Source of the DNA: Vagococcus coleopterorum
Lineage (GTDB): Bacteria; Bacillota; Bacilli; Lactobacillales; Vagococcaceae
Assembly (NCBI RefSeq): GCF_011303955.1
Contig: NZ_CP049886.1
Coordinates: 124,001 to 188,000 of the forward strand
Direction: 5' to 3'
Length of the DNA: 64,000 nucleotides
Shown here piece after piece: positions 17,163-26,217 of this stretch (positions within the stretch are counted from its first letter, which is position 1; each line of letters opens with the position of its first letter). Position numbers and translations under genes: made by a program. The notes below the pieces were generated by a model. That model was not told the DNA's origin. It saw only the letters and a list, made by a program, of their open reading frames with translations, and did not search any database.

Positions 17163-18380
17163 TTAGTCCTCTGTCATCCCTAGATGCCTAACCGTTTTAT
17201 CGATTGTCTCATTTATAAAATCTTGATTATTTGAAAATAAGTGTTGAAGTTCACTTTGTTTAAATAAATCTGATAATTCACCGGCAAACATCTCTGCCTC
17301 GGCGTAGGTCATCGCTTGGTTTAAAACCATTTCTTTCGTGATACCGACTGGCCACTGCATGGGTTTTACTGCTATGTCACTAGACACTTGGTAAAGCCAC
17401 ACTTGATGGTCTGTTCCAACGGCAACTAATTCTCTTAAATATAAAAGCAGTTCTCCTGAAGCAAGTTCTTCCTTCACTAGACTTGCTAACTCTGCCGGTA
17501 AGTTTTGGAATTGAACCTCTAAACAGGTCAACAATTCTTGCGACTGCATAAACTCTTTTAATTGTATTTCAGTTATTGCCATTAAGTTAGCCAAGCTTGT
17601 AGCCGAACGGCCATCCACAACAACTGTTTCCCAAATTAAGTCCGTCAGTTCTAGCCAACTTTCTTTTAAAGTGTTCCCTTGGTTTTCAACTAAGACGCAA
17701 CCACGACTAGCTGTTTCTTTTTTCGTATGCCCGACTGGACTACCAGGATAAATAATCAATGGCTCATTAGACAATAATTGCGGTTGATGGATATGTCCCA
17801 ATGCCCAGTAATCATAGTTTAGTTGTTGCAGCTCTCCTAGTTGGAACGGTGCATACGGGTGATCATTAACACGTCCCACCTGGCCGTGATACAACCCAAT
17901 ATGATACTGACTAATGATACTTCTTGTTGGAAATTCACTGGCTTTGTTGGCCATGATTTTGGGTGATGTATAGGAAAAGGCACTAATTGCAACGGTTTCT
18001 CCGGAAGGCAAGGACAAGGTTTTCGTTTCAATCTCTTCACTATTAAAAAGATAAGTATTTTTAGGGAATTTAAACCAATATTTTTCTGCTTGGTAATAAT
18101 CATGATTCCCGAAAGTTAAATAGACGGGAATTCCTTCTTGATTTAATTTTTCTAAACCCGAAACAAATAACTGTTGTGTTTGAATCGAAGGTTTCGCTTG
18201 ATGGAAAGTATCTCCCACGATTAATAAAAAATCGACGCGCTCTTCAATAGCCGTTTCGATTAAACTATTGAAGACTTGAGCATTAACATCAACTAGCTTA
18301 TTTGAAAAAGCTGATGACAGTTTGCCTAATCCTTGAAATGGTTGGTCTAAATGGAGGTCTGCACAGTGGATAAATTTCAT
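17163..18380 (-). CDS. yhaO: YhaO, SbcD/Mre11-like metallophosphoesterase
   Basis: This 405-aa calcineurin-type phosphoesterase has the five usual motifs: ADLHLD (7-12), VGDTFHQ, GNHDYY, LYHGQV and GHIHQP. It is the Mre11-like partner of YhaN. It is the first gene of the yhaO-yhaN-yhaM operon; the gap to yhaN is 15 bases. GAAAGGAG precedes the ATG. Confidence 0.92.
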   Translation of the reverse strand: MKFIHCADLHLDQPFQGLGKLSSAFSNKLVDVNAQVFNSLIETAIEERVDFLLIVGDTFHQAKPSIQTQQLFVSGLEKLNQEGIPVYLTFGNHDYYQAEKYWFKFPKNTYLFNSEEIETKTLSLPSGETVAISAFSYTSPKIMANKASEFPTRSIISQYHIGLYHGQVGRVNDHPYAPFQLGELQQLNYDYWALGHIHQPQLLSNEPLIIYPGSPVGHTKKETASRGCVLVENQGNTLKESWLELTDLIWETVVVDGRSATSLANLMAITEIQLKEFMQSQELLTCLEVQFQNLPAELASLVKEELASGELLLYLRELVAVGTDHQVWLYQVSSDIAVKPMQWPVGITKEMVLNQAMTYAEAEMFAGELSDLFKQSELQHLFSNNQDFINETIDKTVRHLGMTED

Positions 18381-18425
18381 AAGAAACTCCTTTCTAAACT
18401 TGGGAATGTATGTTCTTATTTTACC

Positions 18426-18466
18426 AAAAAAAAGAAGCGGATACCACCTTTAGATGGCCCGCTTCT
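18426..18466 (-). terminator. yheA terminator
   Basis: On the minus strand AGAAGCGG..CCGCTTCT, with an inner GCCA/TGG pairing, is followed by eight T residues. Confidence 0.85.
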
Positions 18467-18469
18467 GAA

Positions 18470-18820
18470 TTAGTTTGCTTCTGAGTATAATTCTTGAATA
18501 GGTTTCATGATGATACGGTTTAAATCATTTACGATCATGCTGAAGCCTTGTTCTTTTGTCATCATTGCATTGATTAATTCAGACTCCTGAACTTTTTCTG
18601 CTAATTCTTGTGCTTCTTTAGCATCTTCCTCAGAGAATTCTAACCCTTGCATTTGTTTTTGTTGTAATTCCATTTGTAATGTTTGGAATTTTTTAAATAA
18701 ATCATATGAAGGTTGATCAGCTTTCACCGCTTCAAACGCTTCTTGTAATGCTAAAAATTCTGGTAATTGACGAATTTCTCTTTCGATTTGATTCGCGCTA
18801 TCATAAATATTTACTGACAT
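18470..18820 (-). CDS. yheA: YlbF/YmcA-type protein YheA (UPF0342)
   Basis: This 116-aa all-helical protein belongs to the UPF0342/YheA branch of the YlbF/YmcA family. The start [18 protein letters not shown] and the block YDLFKKFQ are family hallmarks. YlbF and YmcA work with YaaT in RNase Y-dependent mRNA turnover, but YheA itself has no assigned role. It may be co-transcribed with the PBP gene 71 bases upstream. Confidence 0.87.
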   Translation of the reverse strand: MSVNIYDSANQIEREIRQLPEFLALQEAFEAVKADQPSYDLFKKFQTLQMELQQKQMQGLEFSEEDAKEAQELAEKVQESELINAMMTKEQGFSMIVNDLNRIIMKPIQELYSEAN

Positions 18821-18891
18821 GTTAGTAACCCCTTTTCATTTTGTATGGCTAAAGTATAGCATTTTCAATCATAAATTTCTATTGATTACTT

Positions 18892-21024
18892 TTAATTCCA
18901 GTAACCACTTAACCGGTCTGTTAGGCCGCCTAGACTGTCTTTCATATTCTTAGCGCCATCCTTTAATTTCTCACCCCAGTAATCAGCACCCTCACGGATT
19001 TTACCACCAAAATCAGATAGCTCACCTAATAAATCTTCTGCTTGTTCTTTTGCTTCCTCTTCAACCTTTTTATCTAAACCAATGTCTCTCACGCCGAATT
19101 GAGTGTTTGGCGTGTTTGGTAAAATACGTTCAGCTTGGTCTTTAAAGACTGGCGCTACCGCTTGTGGTTGTAGGAAATGATTTTCGCTACTTTGGTCAAA
19201 GCCAATCCACGTTGCTAAAACAACGTCTGGTGTGTAACCAATTACCCATTGGTCTTTGGCTTGTTCTTCTGCCATGACACTTTCGGTCGTTCCTGTTTTA
19301 CCAGCCATTTTAAACCCGGCTGGTTTAGCTGGAACCCCTGTTCCTGAACTGAAGACTCCTAATAACATCCCAGTCATTTCTTCCGCTACTTCAGGCGTTG
19401 TCACTTCAACAGATTTAGCATCTTCATTGTCAACAATCACTGTCCCTGTTGCATCGACAATTTTCGTAATGAAATGAGGATCTTTTTTTACCCCTTGGTT
19501 AGCAAATACTGTATAGGCACTCGCCATTTTTAACGGTGTTGTTCCTTTGGTCATTCCACCTAAAACTAAACCTGGGTAACGGTCATCTTTTTCTAAATCT
19601 AAGCCAAATTTTTCAACTTTATCAAAGCCTTTATCCATACCGATTTTATCAAACAACCAAACGGCAGGCGCGTTTAAACTTTCTTCTAAAGCTTTATACA
19701 TTGGCACTGTCCCACGGAATGTGTGGTCATAGTTTTCAACATCATAGAAGCTTAATTTTTCATCTTTTAAATCATCCGTTGAACGATAGCCTTCTTCTAA
19801 AGCTGATGTGTAAACAGCTAGCGGTTTCATCGTTGACCCTGGTGATAAACGCGAATTTGTGGCACGGTTTAAACCTCGACTGGCTCTTTCACCACGGCCA
19901 CCCATAACACCCATCACGCCACCAGTTTGGGGATTAATGGCAACCGAAGCCCCTTGAACTTTCACACCATCTGCTGCATCGGGTGGGAATAAATAATCTT
20001 GTTTAAAGGATGTATCCATGGCTTTTTGATAATTCTGATCTAAACTCGTGTAAATTTTGTAGCCTTTTGATAACAAGTCTGAATCTTTAATGCCATACAA
20101 TTTGTATGCTTCATCAATCACCGAATCAAAGTAATCCATATACTGATAACCTTTTTTCGTATCGGTATAATTATCACTTAAGTATAATTCATCCGCTTGC
20201 ATTTTTTCAGCAGAGGCCTTATCTAATTTACCGTTATCTACCATCACGCTTAAAACCACATCACGACGGTCTTTGGCTAACTCGAAATTATCAATCGGGT
20301 TATAAATAGACGGTCCTTTTAACATACCGATCAAAACAGCCGCTTCATCAACGGTTAAATCTTTCGCTGATTTAGCAAAGTATTTATGTGAGGCATCTTC
20401 AACTCCCCAAACACTATTACCAAAGTATGAGTTGTTTAAATACATCTCCATGATTTCATCTTTACTGTATTCTTTTTCTAATTCAATGGCTAAGAATAAT
20501 TCTTTCGCTTTTCTTTTCAACGTTTGGTCAAGTGTTAAGTAAGCATTTTTAGCTAACTGTTGGGTAATGGTACTACCACCACCAGTAATCCGACCTGCCG
20601 TAAAGAAGCCAACAGCGGCACGACCAATCCCGCGAATATCAAACCCACGGTGTTCATAGAAACGACGATCCTCAGTTGACACCAAGGCATCCACTAAATA
20701 AGGTGACATGGCATTCAACTCAACAGCTGTTCCTTTTTGACTGTATAAGCCACCAGCCTCTTCATCATTAATATCATAGACCGTTGTCACTTGATTAATC
20801 CCTGCTTTTAACGCTTCGACATTTTCACTTTTGGCTAAGTAAAATAAATATAAGCTTCCAATTAGGGTTATCGTTAAAACTGTTAATACAAAAACTTTGT
20901 TAACTTGATACTTACGCCAAATGTGTTTGCGCTTTGTATTAAACTTACGAAAGCGTGGCTTGAAATTTTGCCAACCTTTCTTAAGTTTTCTTTTTATATT
21001 TTTTAATATCTTTTTGATATCCAT
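18892..21024 (-). CDS. Class A penicillin-binding protein (transglycosylase/transpeptidase)
   Basis: This 710-aa bifunctional PBP polymerises and cross-links peptidoglycan. A basic cytoplasmic tail (1-42) precedes one membrane helix (about 43-63). The GT51 domain has EDRRFYEHRGFD (catalytic Glu) and GGSTITQQLAKN. The transpeptidase domain has STMK (active Ser), SLN and KTGTT. The order and length fit the PBP2a/PbpF branch. The last 60 residues are an unusual amphipathic helical tail ending GYWN rather than the Ser/Thr/Pro-rich tail common in PBP1a. Confidence 0.93.
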   Translation of the reverse strand: MDIKKILKNIKRKLKKGWQNFKPRFRKFNTKRKHIWRKYQVNKVFVLTVLTITLIGSLYLFYLAKSENVEALKAGINQVTTVYDINDEEAGGLYSQKGTAVELNAMSPYLVDALVSTEDRRFYEHRGFDIRGIGRAAVGFFTAGRITGGGSTITQQLAKNAYLTLDQTLKRKAKELFLAIELEKEYSKDEIMEMYLNNSYFGNSVWGVEDASHKYFAKSAKDLTVDEAAVLIGMLKGPSIYNPIDNFELAKDRRDVVLSVMVDNGKLDKASAEKMQADELYLSDNYTDTKKGYQYMDYFDSVIDEAYKLYGIKDSDLLSKGYKIYTSLDQNYQKAMDTSFKQDYLFPPDAADGVKVQGASVAINPQTGGVMGVMGGRGERASRGLNRATNSRLSPGSTMKPLAVYTSALEEGYRSTDDLKDEKLSFYDVENYDHTFRGTVPMYKALEESLNAPAVWLFDKIGMDKGFDKVEKFGLDLEKDDRYPGLVLGGMTKGTTPLKMASAYTVFANQGVKKDPHFITKIVDATGTVIVDNEDAKSVEVTTPEVAEEMTGMLLGVFSSGTGVPAKPAGFKMAGKTGTTESVMAEEQAKDQWVIGYTPDVVLATWIGFDQSSENHFLQPQAVAPVFKDQAERILPNTPNTQFGVRDIGLDKKVEEEAKEQAEDLLGELSDFGGKIREGADYWGEKLKDGAKNMKDSLGGLTDRLSGYWN

Positions 21025-21215
21025 TTGTCCACCTCGAATATACTAGTTAAAGGATTCTTTCCCCTTTATTTTATCATAGTTTAGATGATTGTAACTATAA
21101 AGAGACTTTAGTCTGACTTTCTATCAAAATCATATCATGAAGTTATTGATTCCATGTGTTACAATGCAGAAGCATTAGATAAATTTAAACTTTTAGCAAA
21201 GAGGAGCAACTATTA

Positions 21216-22082
21216 ATGAACTATTCATTTACAATTCCTGCTGGCACAGCAGATATGAAATTACAGACCTACCTTGAACAAGAACTCCAACTTTCTAAAA
21301 AAGTTCGTCATCAATTACGCATGGATAACGGCGTGAGCGTTAATGGTGACGTCAGCAACTTCCACGTGACAGTGAAAGCTGATGACCAACTTGCCATTGA
21401 TTTACCAGAAGCCGATTTTCCATTACCAGAAATCAAACTCGGTGATGCTAATTTAGTCGATGTGTTATTTGAAGATGATCACTTAGTTATCGTCGATAAA
21501 CCTGCTGGAGTAAAAACGCATCACAACACTGAAAATGAAGCGAATACAATGATTAATCATCTTGCGGCTTATTTAGCTGATAAAAACGAAGCACCTTATG
21601 TGGTTCACCGTTTAGATCAAGAAACTAGTGGCGCGCTTATTTTTGCGAAGAACCCATTAATTTTACCGATTTTAGATAAATTATTTGAAGCAAAAGAAAT
21701 TAAACGAACGTATCAAACAGTAGTTGACGGTCGATTACCAAAAGATACGATGACTGTGAACGCTAATATCGGTCGTGACCGCCACAACAACCGCAAACGT
21801 ATCGTGACGGCTAAGGGTGGACAAACTGCTGTCACTCATTTTGAAACAGTTGAAAAAGATGCGCAATTCGCTTATTTGAACTGTCAACTTGAAACTGGTC
21901 GGACTCATCAAATCCGTGTCCATTTACAAAGTATCGATCACCCAATCGTGGGAGACCCTTTATATCATCCACAACCGAATAAAGCTGAACGGATGATGTT
22001 ACATTCTTACGCGATTAATTTTATTCATCCTTTTACTAAAGAAGAAATCAGCTTAACAACTAAAGCTAATCTTTGGGATTAA
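21216..22082 (+). CDS. RluA/RluD family pseudouridine synthase
   Basis: This 288-aa enzyme has an N-terminal S4-like RNA-binding part (about 10-75) and a catalytic core with the HRLDQETSGALIFAKN motif (Asp is the nucleophile) near residue 130. C-terminal GRTHQIRVHL is also conserved. The RNA target, rRNA or tRNA, cannot be assigned. A second family member occurs at 36559-37473. AAAGAGGAG precedes the ATG. Confidence 0.9.
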   Translation: MNYSFTIPAGTADMKLQTYLEQELQLSKKVRHQLRMDNGVSVNGDVSNFHVTVKADDQLAIDLPEADFPLPEIKLGDANLVDVLFEDDHLVIVDKPAGVKTHHNTENEANTMINHLAAYLADKNEAPYVVHRLDQETSGALIFAKNPLILPILDKLFEAKEIKRTYQTVVDGRLPKDTMTVNANIGRDRHNNRKRIVTAKGGQTAVTHFETVEKDAQFAYLNCQLETGRTHQIRVHLQSIDHPIVGDPLYHPQPNKAERMMLHSYAINFIHPFTKEEISLTTKANLWD

Positions 22083-22113
22083 AAAAAAGCACCTACTTTT
22101 GTAGGTGCTTTTT
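22082..22113. terminator. Bidirectional terminator rluD-type gene / argR
   Basis: The stem GCACCTAC-TTTT-GTAGGTGC lies between an A-run and a T-run, between convergent genes. Confidence 0.9.
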
Positions 22114-22570
22114 ATTTTAGATAGCTTGATAATTGTTCAGCCAACGTTTCGGCTTCTTCATTTGTATGGGTGATAATTGATAAAGTGTTCGCTCCAGCCA
22201 GCGTCCCGGCAACTTCTGGTAATTTCATATCATCAATTTGCGCCGCTAACATATTGGCTGATCCTAAATAGGTTTGGATGATGACCATAAACTGAACCAC
22301 TGTAATTTTTTCGACTGAGTCCGCAACTGACTCCGCTAATTGATCTAACTGTTGAGGTACTGAAATAATATCGTGAATTAAATAATGACTAGGACCACTG
22401 CCATCTTTGCGGCCTTTGACAATTGATAACTCGCGCATATCACGGGAAATTGTTGCTTGCGTCGCTTCCACTCCAACTGTTTTTAACTTTTCCAGTAATT
22501 CATCTTGCGTTTCAATTTGATATTGAAGCACCACTTGTTTCACCAAATCTTGTCTTTCAGTTTTCTTCAT
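22112..22570 (-). CDS. argR: Arginine repressor ArgR/AhrC
   Basis: This 152-aa regulator has an N-terminal winged helix (about 1-70, with ATQATISRDMRELSIVK recognition helix) and a C-terminal hexamerisation/arginine-binding domain (about 80-150, with AGANTLSIITH). It represses biosynthesis or activates catabolism of arginine. It is divergent from argS, and ARG-box-like sequences occur in the shared upstream region. Confidence 0.94.
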   Translation of the reverse strand: MKKTERQDLVKQVVLQYQIETQDELLEKLKTVGVEATQATISRDMRELSIVKGRKDGSGPSHYLIHDIISVPQQLDQLAESVADSVEKITVVQFMVIIQTYLGSANMLAAQIDDMKLPEVAGTLAGANTLSIITHTNEEAETLAEQLSSYLK

Positions 22571-22595
22571 CTTCAGCCCTCCTCTATTTAGTTAT

Positions 22596-22656
22596 AGTAT
22601 AGCAAAAAATACGCTTATTTTTGTATATTCTCTAAATTTTATGAATATTTATTAAA
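22596..22656. promoter_or_regulatory. argR promoter and ARG-box-like operator
   Basis: On the minus strand an extended -10 (TGCTATACT, 22596-22604) serves argR. ATGAATATTTATTAAA at 22641-22656 matches the ArgR half-palindrome (TGAATATTTATTMA type), and a second TTATTTTTGTATA lies at about 22615-22627, consistent with autoregulation. Confidence 0.6.
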
Positions 22657-22714
22657 AGTAACTAATGTCTAAAGTAAAACCGCCTAACCAATCATAGTAA
22701 TTCATAGACTTTTT

Positions 22715-22723
22715 TGCTATAAT
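22715..22723 (+). promoter_or_regulatory. Extended -10 promoter of argS
   Basis: TGCTATAAT is an extended -10 with no good -35. A GCGTATATTTTGAAAT just downstream weakly resembles an ARG box, so ArgR may reach this promoter too. Confidence 0.6.
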
Positions 22724-22747
22724 TAAGCGTATATTTTGAAATTTGCT

Positions 22748-22778
22748 GAGTCTGCCTATTAGGCAAGTCGCTCTTTTT
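22748..22778 (+). promoter_or_regulatory. Hairpin with T-run in the argS leader
   Basis: TGCCT-ATT-AGGCA sits inside an outer GAG/CTC pair and is followed by TTTTT, 30 bases before the argS start. It could act as a weak attenuator; no T-box sequence is present. Confidence 0.4.
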
Positions 22779-22805
22779 AATAACATTAAATTCGGAGGTA
22801 TTCCC

Positions 22806-24497
22806 ATGAGTGAAAGAACTGTTGTTGCACAAGCTCTTAGTCAAGCTTTATCTGACTACCTATCAATGGATGAAATTTTAAACTTACTTGAAAATCCCAA
22901 AACCGCTCAACACGGTGACGTGGCTTTCCCAGTATTCTCTTTAGCAAAAGTGATGCGCAAAGCACCACAAGCTATCGCAGCTGAAATTGTTGAAACAATC
23001 CCAACAGATGATTTTGATGAAGTCCAAGTTGTTGGTCCTTACATCAACTTCTTCCTAAACAAACGTAAAGTTAGTCACGAAACATTGGCTAAAGTCTTAA
23101 CTGAAAACAATGAATACGGTCAAGGAACGATTGAGGGCAACAAACAAGTGCCAATCGACATGTCTTCACCAAACATTGCGAAACCAATGTCAATGGGACA
23201 CCTACGTTCGACTGTAATTGGTAATGCCTTGGCTAACATCATGGCTAAAGTTGGTTATGAACCAATTCGCATCAATCACTTAGGTGACTGGGGTACACAA
23301 TTTGGTAAATTAATGGTTGGCTATTTCAAATGGGGTTCTGAAGAAGCCGTTAAAGCTGCACCAATTCAAGAACTACTACGTTTATACGTGAAATTCCATG
23401 AAGAAGCTGAGAATGATCCTAGTCTTGAAGATGAAGGTCGGACATGGTTTAAGAAATTAGAAGATGGCGATGCTGAAGCTGAAAAATTATGGACTTGGTT
23501 CCGTGAAGAATCATTAAAAGAATTCCAAGATGTCTATGATTTATTAGGGATTACTTTTGATTCACTAAACGGTGAAGCATTCTATAACGATAAAATGCAA
23601 CCAGTCATCGATGCTTTACAAGAGAAAAACTTATTAACAACAAGCCAAGGTGCTGAGATTGTTGATTTAGAAAAATATGATTTAAACCCGGCCTTAATTC
23701 GCAAGTCTGATGGTGCTACCTTATACATGACTCGTGATTTAGCAGCAGCGTTCTACCGTAAAGACACTTACGATTTCGCTCAAGCTTTATACGTTGTTGG
23801 AAACGAACAGTCTGGTCACTTCAAACAAATGAAAGCTGTTTTAACTGAACTTGGTTTTGATTGGGCAGATGATATCCACCACATCCCATTCGGTTTAATT
23901 ACAAAAGATGGTAAAAAATTATCAACTCGTAAAGGTAAAATCGTCTTACTTGTTGAAGTTTTAAATGAAGCAATGAGTTTAGCTCAAGCACAAATCGAAG
24001 CGAAAAACCCTGACCTTGCTAATAAAGAAGAAGTTGCTCACCAAGTTGGTGTCGGTGCGGTTGTCTTCCACGATTTGAAAAATGACCGTCTAAACAACTT
24101 TGACTTTAACTTAGAAGAAGTCGTCCGTTTCGAAGGTGAAACTGGTCCTTACGTTCAATACACACACGCTCGTTGTGCCTCTATTTTACGTAAAGCTGAT
24201 TGGTCTGCTAACTTAGCTGAGTCTGACTCACTAAGCGATGCTGATAGCTGGGAAGTCATTAAACTAATACAAGCTTTCCCTAACACAGTGGTTCGTGCTT
24301 CAGAAAAATATGAGCCATCAATTATTGCAAAACATGCGATTCAATTAGCGCAAGCTTTCAATAAATACTACGCTCACGTTAAAATTCTTGAAGAAAACGA
24401 AGAGAAAAATGCTCGTCTAGCTTTAGTTCACGCTGTTAAAGTGGTGCTAAAAGAAGACTTACGTTTACTTGGCTTAGAAGCCCCTGAAGAAATGTAA
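22806..24497 (+). CDS. argS: Arginyl-tRNA synthetase
   Basis: This 563-aa class I synthetase charges tRNA-Arg. The HIGH-like motif is [16 protein letters not shown], the KMSKS-equivalent is KKLSTRKGK, and the C-terminal DALR anticodon domain starts near [12 protein letters not shown]. The ATG at 22806 has GGAGG 7 bases upstream; the longer frame from 22743 would cover the leader hairpin and is not used. Confidence 0.96.
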   Translation: MSERTVVAQALSQALSDYLSMDEILNLLENPKTAQHGDVAFPVFSLAKVMRKAPQAIAAEIVETIPTDDFDEVQVVGPYINFFLNKRKVSHETLAKVLTENNEYGQGTIEGNKQVPIDMSSPNIAKPMSMGHLRSTVIGNALANIMAKVGYEPIRINHLGDWGTQFGKLMVGYFKWGSEEAVKAAPIQELLRLYVKFHEEAENDPSLEDEGRTWFKKLEDGDAEAEKLWTWFREESLKEFQDVYDLLGITFDSLNGEAFYNDKMQPVIDALQEKNLLTTSQGAEIVDLEKYDLNPALIRKSDGATLYMTRDLAAAFYRKDTYDFAQALYVVGNEQSGHFKQMKAVLTELGFDWADDIHHIPFGLITKDGKKLSTRKGKIVLLVEVLNEAMSLAQAQIEAKNPDLANKEEVAHQVGVGAVVFHDLKNDRLNNFDFNLEEVVRFEGETGPYVQYTHARCASILRKADWSANLAESDSLSDADSWEVIKLIQAFPNTVVRASEKYEPSIIAKHAIQLAQAFNKYYAHVKILEENEEKNARLALVHAVKVVLKEDLRLLGLEAPEEM

Positions 24498-24498
24498 T

Positions 24499-24532
24499 AT
24501 AAAAAGCCTACTCGAATGAGTAGGCTTTTTTC
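24499..24532. terminator. Bidirectional terminator argS / queT
   Basis: AAAAAGCCTACTC pairs with GAGTAGGCTTTTT, between convergent genes. Confidence 0.9.
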
Positions 24533-24534
24533 TT

Positions 24535-25017
24535 TTAATTTAATTTTACTTTTTTACCGACTAAGTACATCACAGGCGCTGAGATTGTCATAATGATCAA
24601 CTCACTTAACGCTGTTGTACCGTATGTTGGCCAAAATGGCAGATCAAATGTGATGTTTAACATCCAAGCAATCATAAACATACTGACTGTGAAAAAGACT
24701 GTGTTCCAGACCATACGCATTTTAACATCTTTGACATACTTGCTAATTAAAGCCGTTGCCCCTAAAGCTAAAAAAGTTTGACCACCACCAAAGATAATAT
24801 CTGGTAGCGTTGAGTACAACGCATTGAAGATAATGACTCCGGCTAAAACACCCCACATTAGCTTTTTGTTGAAGACCACCAAGTGGTTTAATCCTTCAGC
24901 AACTCGGAATTGAATCGCTCCTGATGCCACTGGCGCTACAACGATACATAACGCTACATAAATAGCTGCTACGATACCATTCATCGCTAATGTTCTTGTT
25001 TTTTCTGTTTGTGTCAT
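24535..25017 (-). CDS. queT: Queuosine precursor ECF transporter S component QueT
   Basis: This 160-aa membrane protein of the QueT family (COG4708) is the substrate-binding S subunit of an energy-coupling factor transporter for a queuosine precursor. Five to six hydrophobic segments are present. The segment PVASGAIQFRVAEGLNHL is the family signature near the first helix. It is a single gene preceded by a preQ1-I riboswitch, which strongly supports the function. Confidence 0.93.
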   Translation of the reverse strand: MTQTEKTRTLAMNGIVAAIYVALCIVVAPVASGAIQFRVAEGLNHLVVFNKKLMWGVLAGVIIFNALYSTLPDIIFGGGQTFLALGATALISKYVKDVKMRMVWNTVFFTVSMFMIAWMLNITFDLPFWPTYGTTALSELIIMTISAPVMYLVGKKVKLN

Positions 25018-25025
25018 ATTCTGTT

Positions 25026-25065
25026 CCTCCTAGTTTTGATTTCGCGGGATGGTAGACGAACCGCG
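25026..25065 (-). promoter_or_regulatory. preQ1-I riboswitch controlling queT translation
   Basis: On the minus strand a stem CGCGG/CCGCG encloses the loop UUCGUCUACCAUC, followed by AAAUCAAAACUAGG. This matches the Bacillus queC preQ1-I aptamer layout (GG-UUC..CUAC..CC stem-loop, then an A-rich tail ending AAACUA). The tail runs directly into the GGAGG of queT, so ligand binding should hide the ribosome site and lower translation. Confidence 0.87.
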
Positions 25066-25113
25066 TTGAAGGTGTGTTTTGAATTGCTACCCCTCAAAAA
25101 GCAACTAACCAGA

Positions 25114-25142
25114 ATTATACGCCACCTATTTCAAGATAGCAA
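25114..25142 (-). promoter_or_regulatory. queT promoter
   Basis: On the minus strand TTGCTA and TATAAT are 17 bases apart. Transcription would start near 25107, about 40 bases before the aptamer. Confidence 0.7.
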
Positions 25143-25193
25143 CGTCATCTTTGCTACAAAAGGCTTTTGACATGGTTTGCCTCATGTTTTTTT

Positions 25194-25201
25194 GCTATAA
25201 T
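25194..25201 (+). promoter_or_regulatory. Extended -10 promoter of the lipid kinase gene
   Basis: TTGCTATAAT supplies TG-N-TATAAT. The TTGACA at 25167-25172 is 23 bases away, too far for a standard -35. Confidence 0.6.
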
Positions 25202-25226
25202 AGTACAATACGAAAGGGGCAGTACG

Positions 25227-26183
25227 ATGACGTCTTTATCATTACACTTATTAATTAATCCAAATGCCGGCAATGGTAGCGGTAAAAAGGCCGAGCAATT
25301 AGTGACAGCTGCCTTATCTAAGAAAAACATCCCTTTTCACGTCTACCATACAGAATATCCACGTCACGCTACTCAATTAACAGAGGATTTATTACGGCAT
25401 ACTTTAGTTGAGTGGAACGATAAACACACTGGTGATTTCCCATTGTTAGTTGTCCTTGGTGGTGATGGCACCTTACACGAAGTGATTAACGCTTTAGCCA
25501 CTCACACCGATATTCCTGTCGGCTATATTCCTTGCGGATCAGGGAATGACTTTGCTCGAGCGATCGGCTTAAGTCGCAAACCTCTTGAAGCACTAGACCA
25601 TCTCTTATCATTGAGTACACCAGACGAGTTCAACACTCTTATTTACCACAATCATTTAACTGATGAATCGGGCTATCTGACAAATAATTTAGGGATTGGA
25701 ATTGATGCTAATATCGTCGCCACTGCCAATAAATCGCAAGCTAAGAAATGGCTCAACAAATTAAAATTAGGGTCGCTCGCTTATTTAGTTGCAGCAGCTA
25801 AAGTCTTGATTAAACAAAAAGGCTTTGACTTAGTTATCAAAACTTCTAAAGAATCAGAACATTATCGCAACGCCTATTTATGTACCGTTACGAATCACCC
25901 TTACTTTGGTGGCGGTGTAGCATTGGCACCGAATGCTGATGCCCGCAAAGAAGATATGACCCTGGTCGTAGTGGAACGGATTCCTTTATTAAAATTACTC
26001 CGCTTAGTTGGTCAACTCCTTCGTAAAAAACATTTGAACTCACCTTATGTCCACCTTTACTTGGATCAACAGATTCAATTAACCTGTCAGTCACAACAAT
26101 TCGGCCAAACTGATGGTGAAGAACTTGGACTAACAACTTATGACATGAGTTTCTCAACTCAAAAAAGATTATTCTGGCTATAA
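25227..26183 (+). CDS. Diacylglycerol/lipid kinase family protein (YegS/DgkB type)
   Basis: This 318-aa cytosolic lipid kinase has the DAGK catalytic motifs INPNAGNGSGKK (about 9-20), VVLGGDGTLHEVINAL and GYIPCGSGNDFARAIG. It may be DgkB, which returns diacylglycerol from lipoteichoic acid synthesis to phosphatidic acid; paralogues make this uncertain. The ATG at 25227 has GAAAGGGG upstream, whereas the longer frame would start inside the promoter. Confidence 0.87.
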   Translation: MTSLSLHLLINPNAGNGSGKKAEQLVTAALSKKNIPFHVYHTEYPRHATQLTEDLLRHTLVEWNDKHTGDFPLLVVLGGDGTLHEVINALATHTDIPVGYIPCGSGNDFARAIGLSRKPLEALDHLLSLSTPDEFNTLIYHNHLTDESGYLTNNLGIGIDANIVATANKSQAKKWLNKLKLGSLAYLVAAAKVLIKQKGFDLVIKTSKESEHYRNAYLCTVTNHPYFGGGVALAPNADARKEDMTLVVVERIPLLKLLRLVGQLLRKKHLNSPYVHLYLDQQIQLTCQSQQFGQTDGEELGLTTYDMSFSTQKRLFWL

Positions 26184-26217
26184 TAAAAAACCTAACTCAA
26201 CTGAGTTAGGTTTTTTT
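26184..26217. terminator. Bidirectional terminator lipid kinase / recD2
   Basis: A long palindrome AAAAAACCTAACTCA / TGAGTTAGGTTTTTT lies between convergent genes. Confidence 0.92.

Noticed and set aside
22724..22805. T-box leader for argS
   Set aside because: No T-box (GGGUGGNACCGCG) or specifier stem; the leader is too short.
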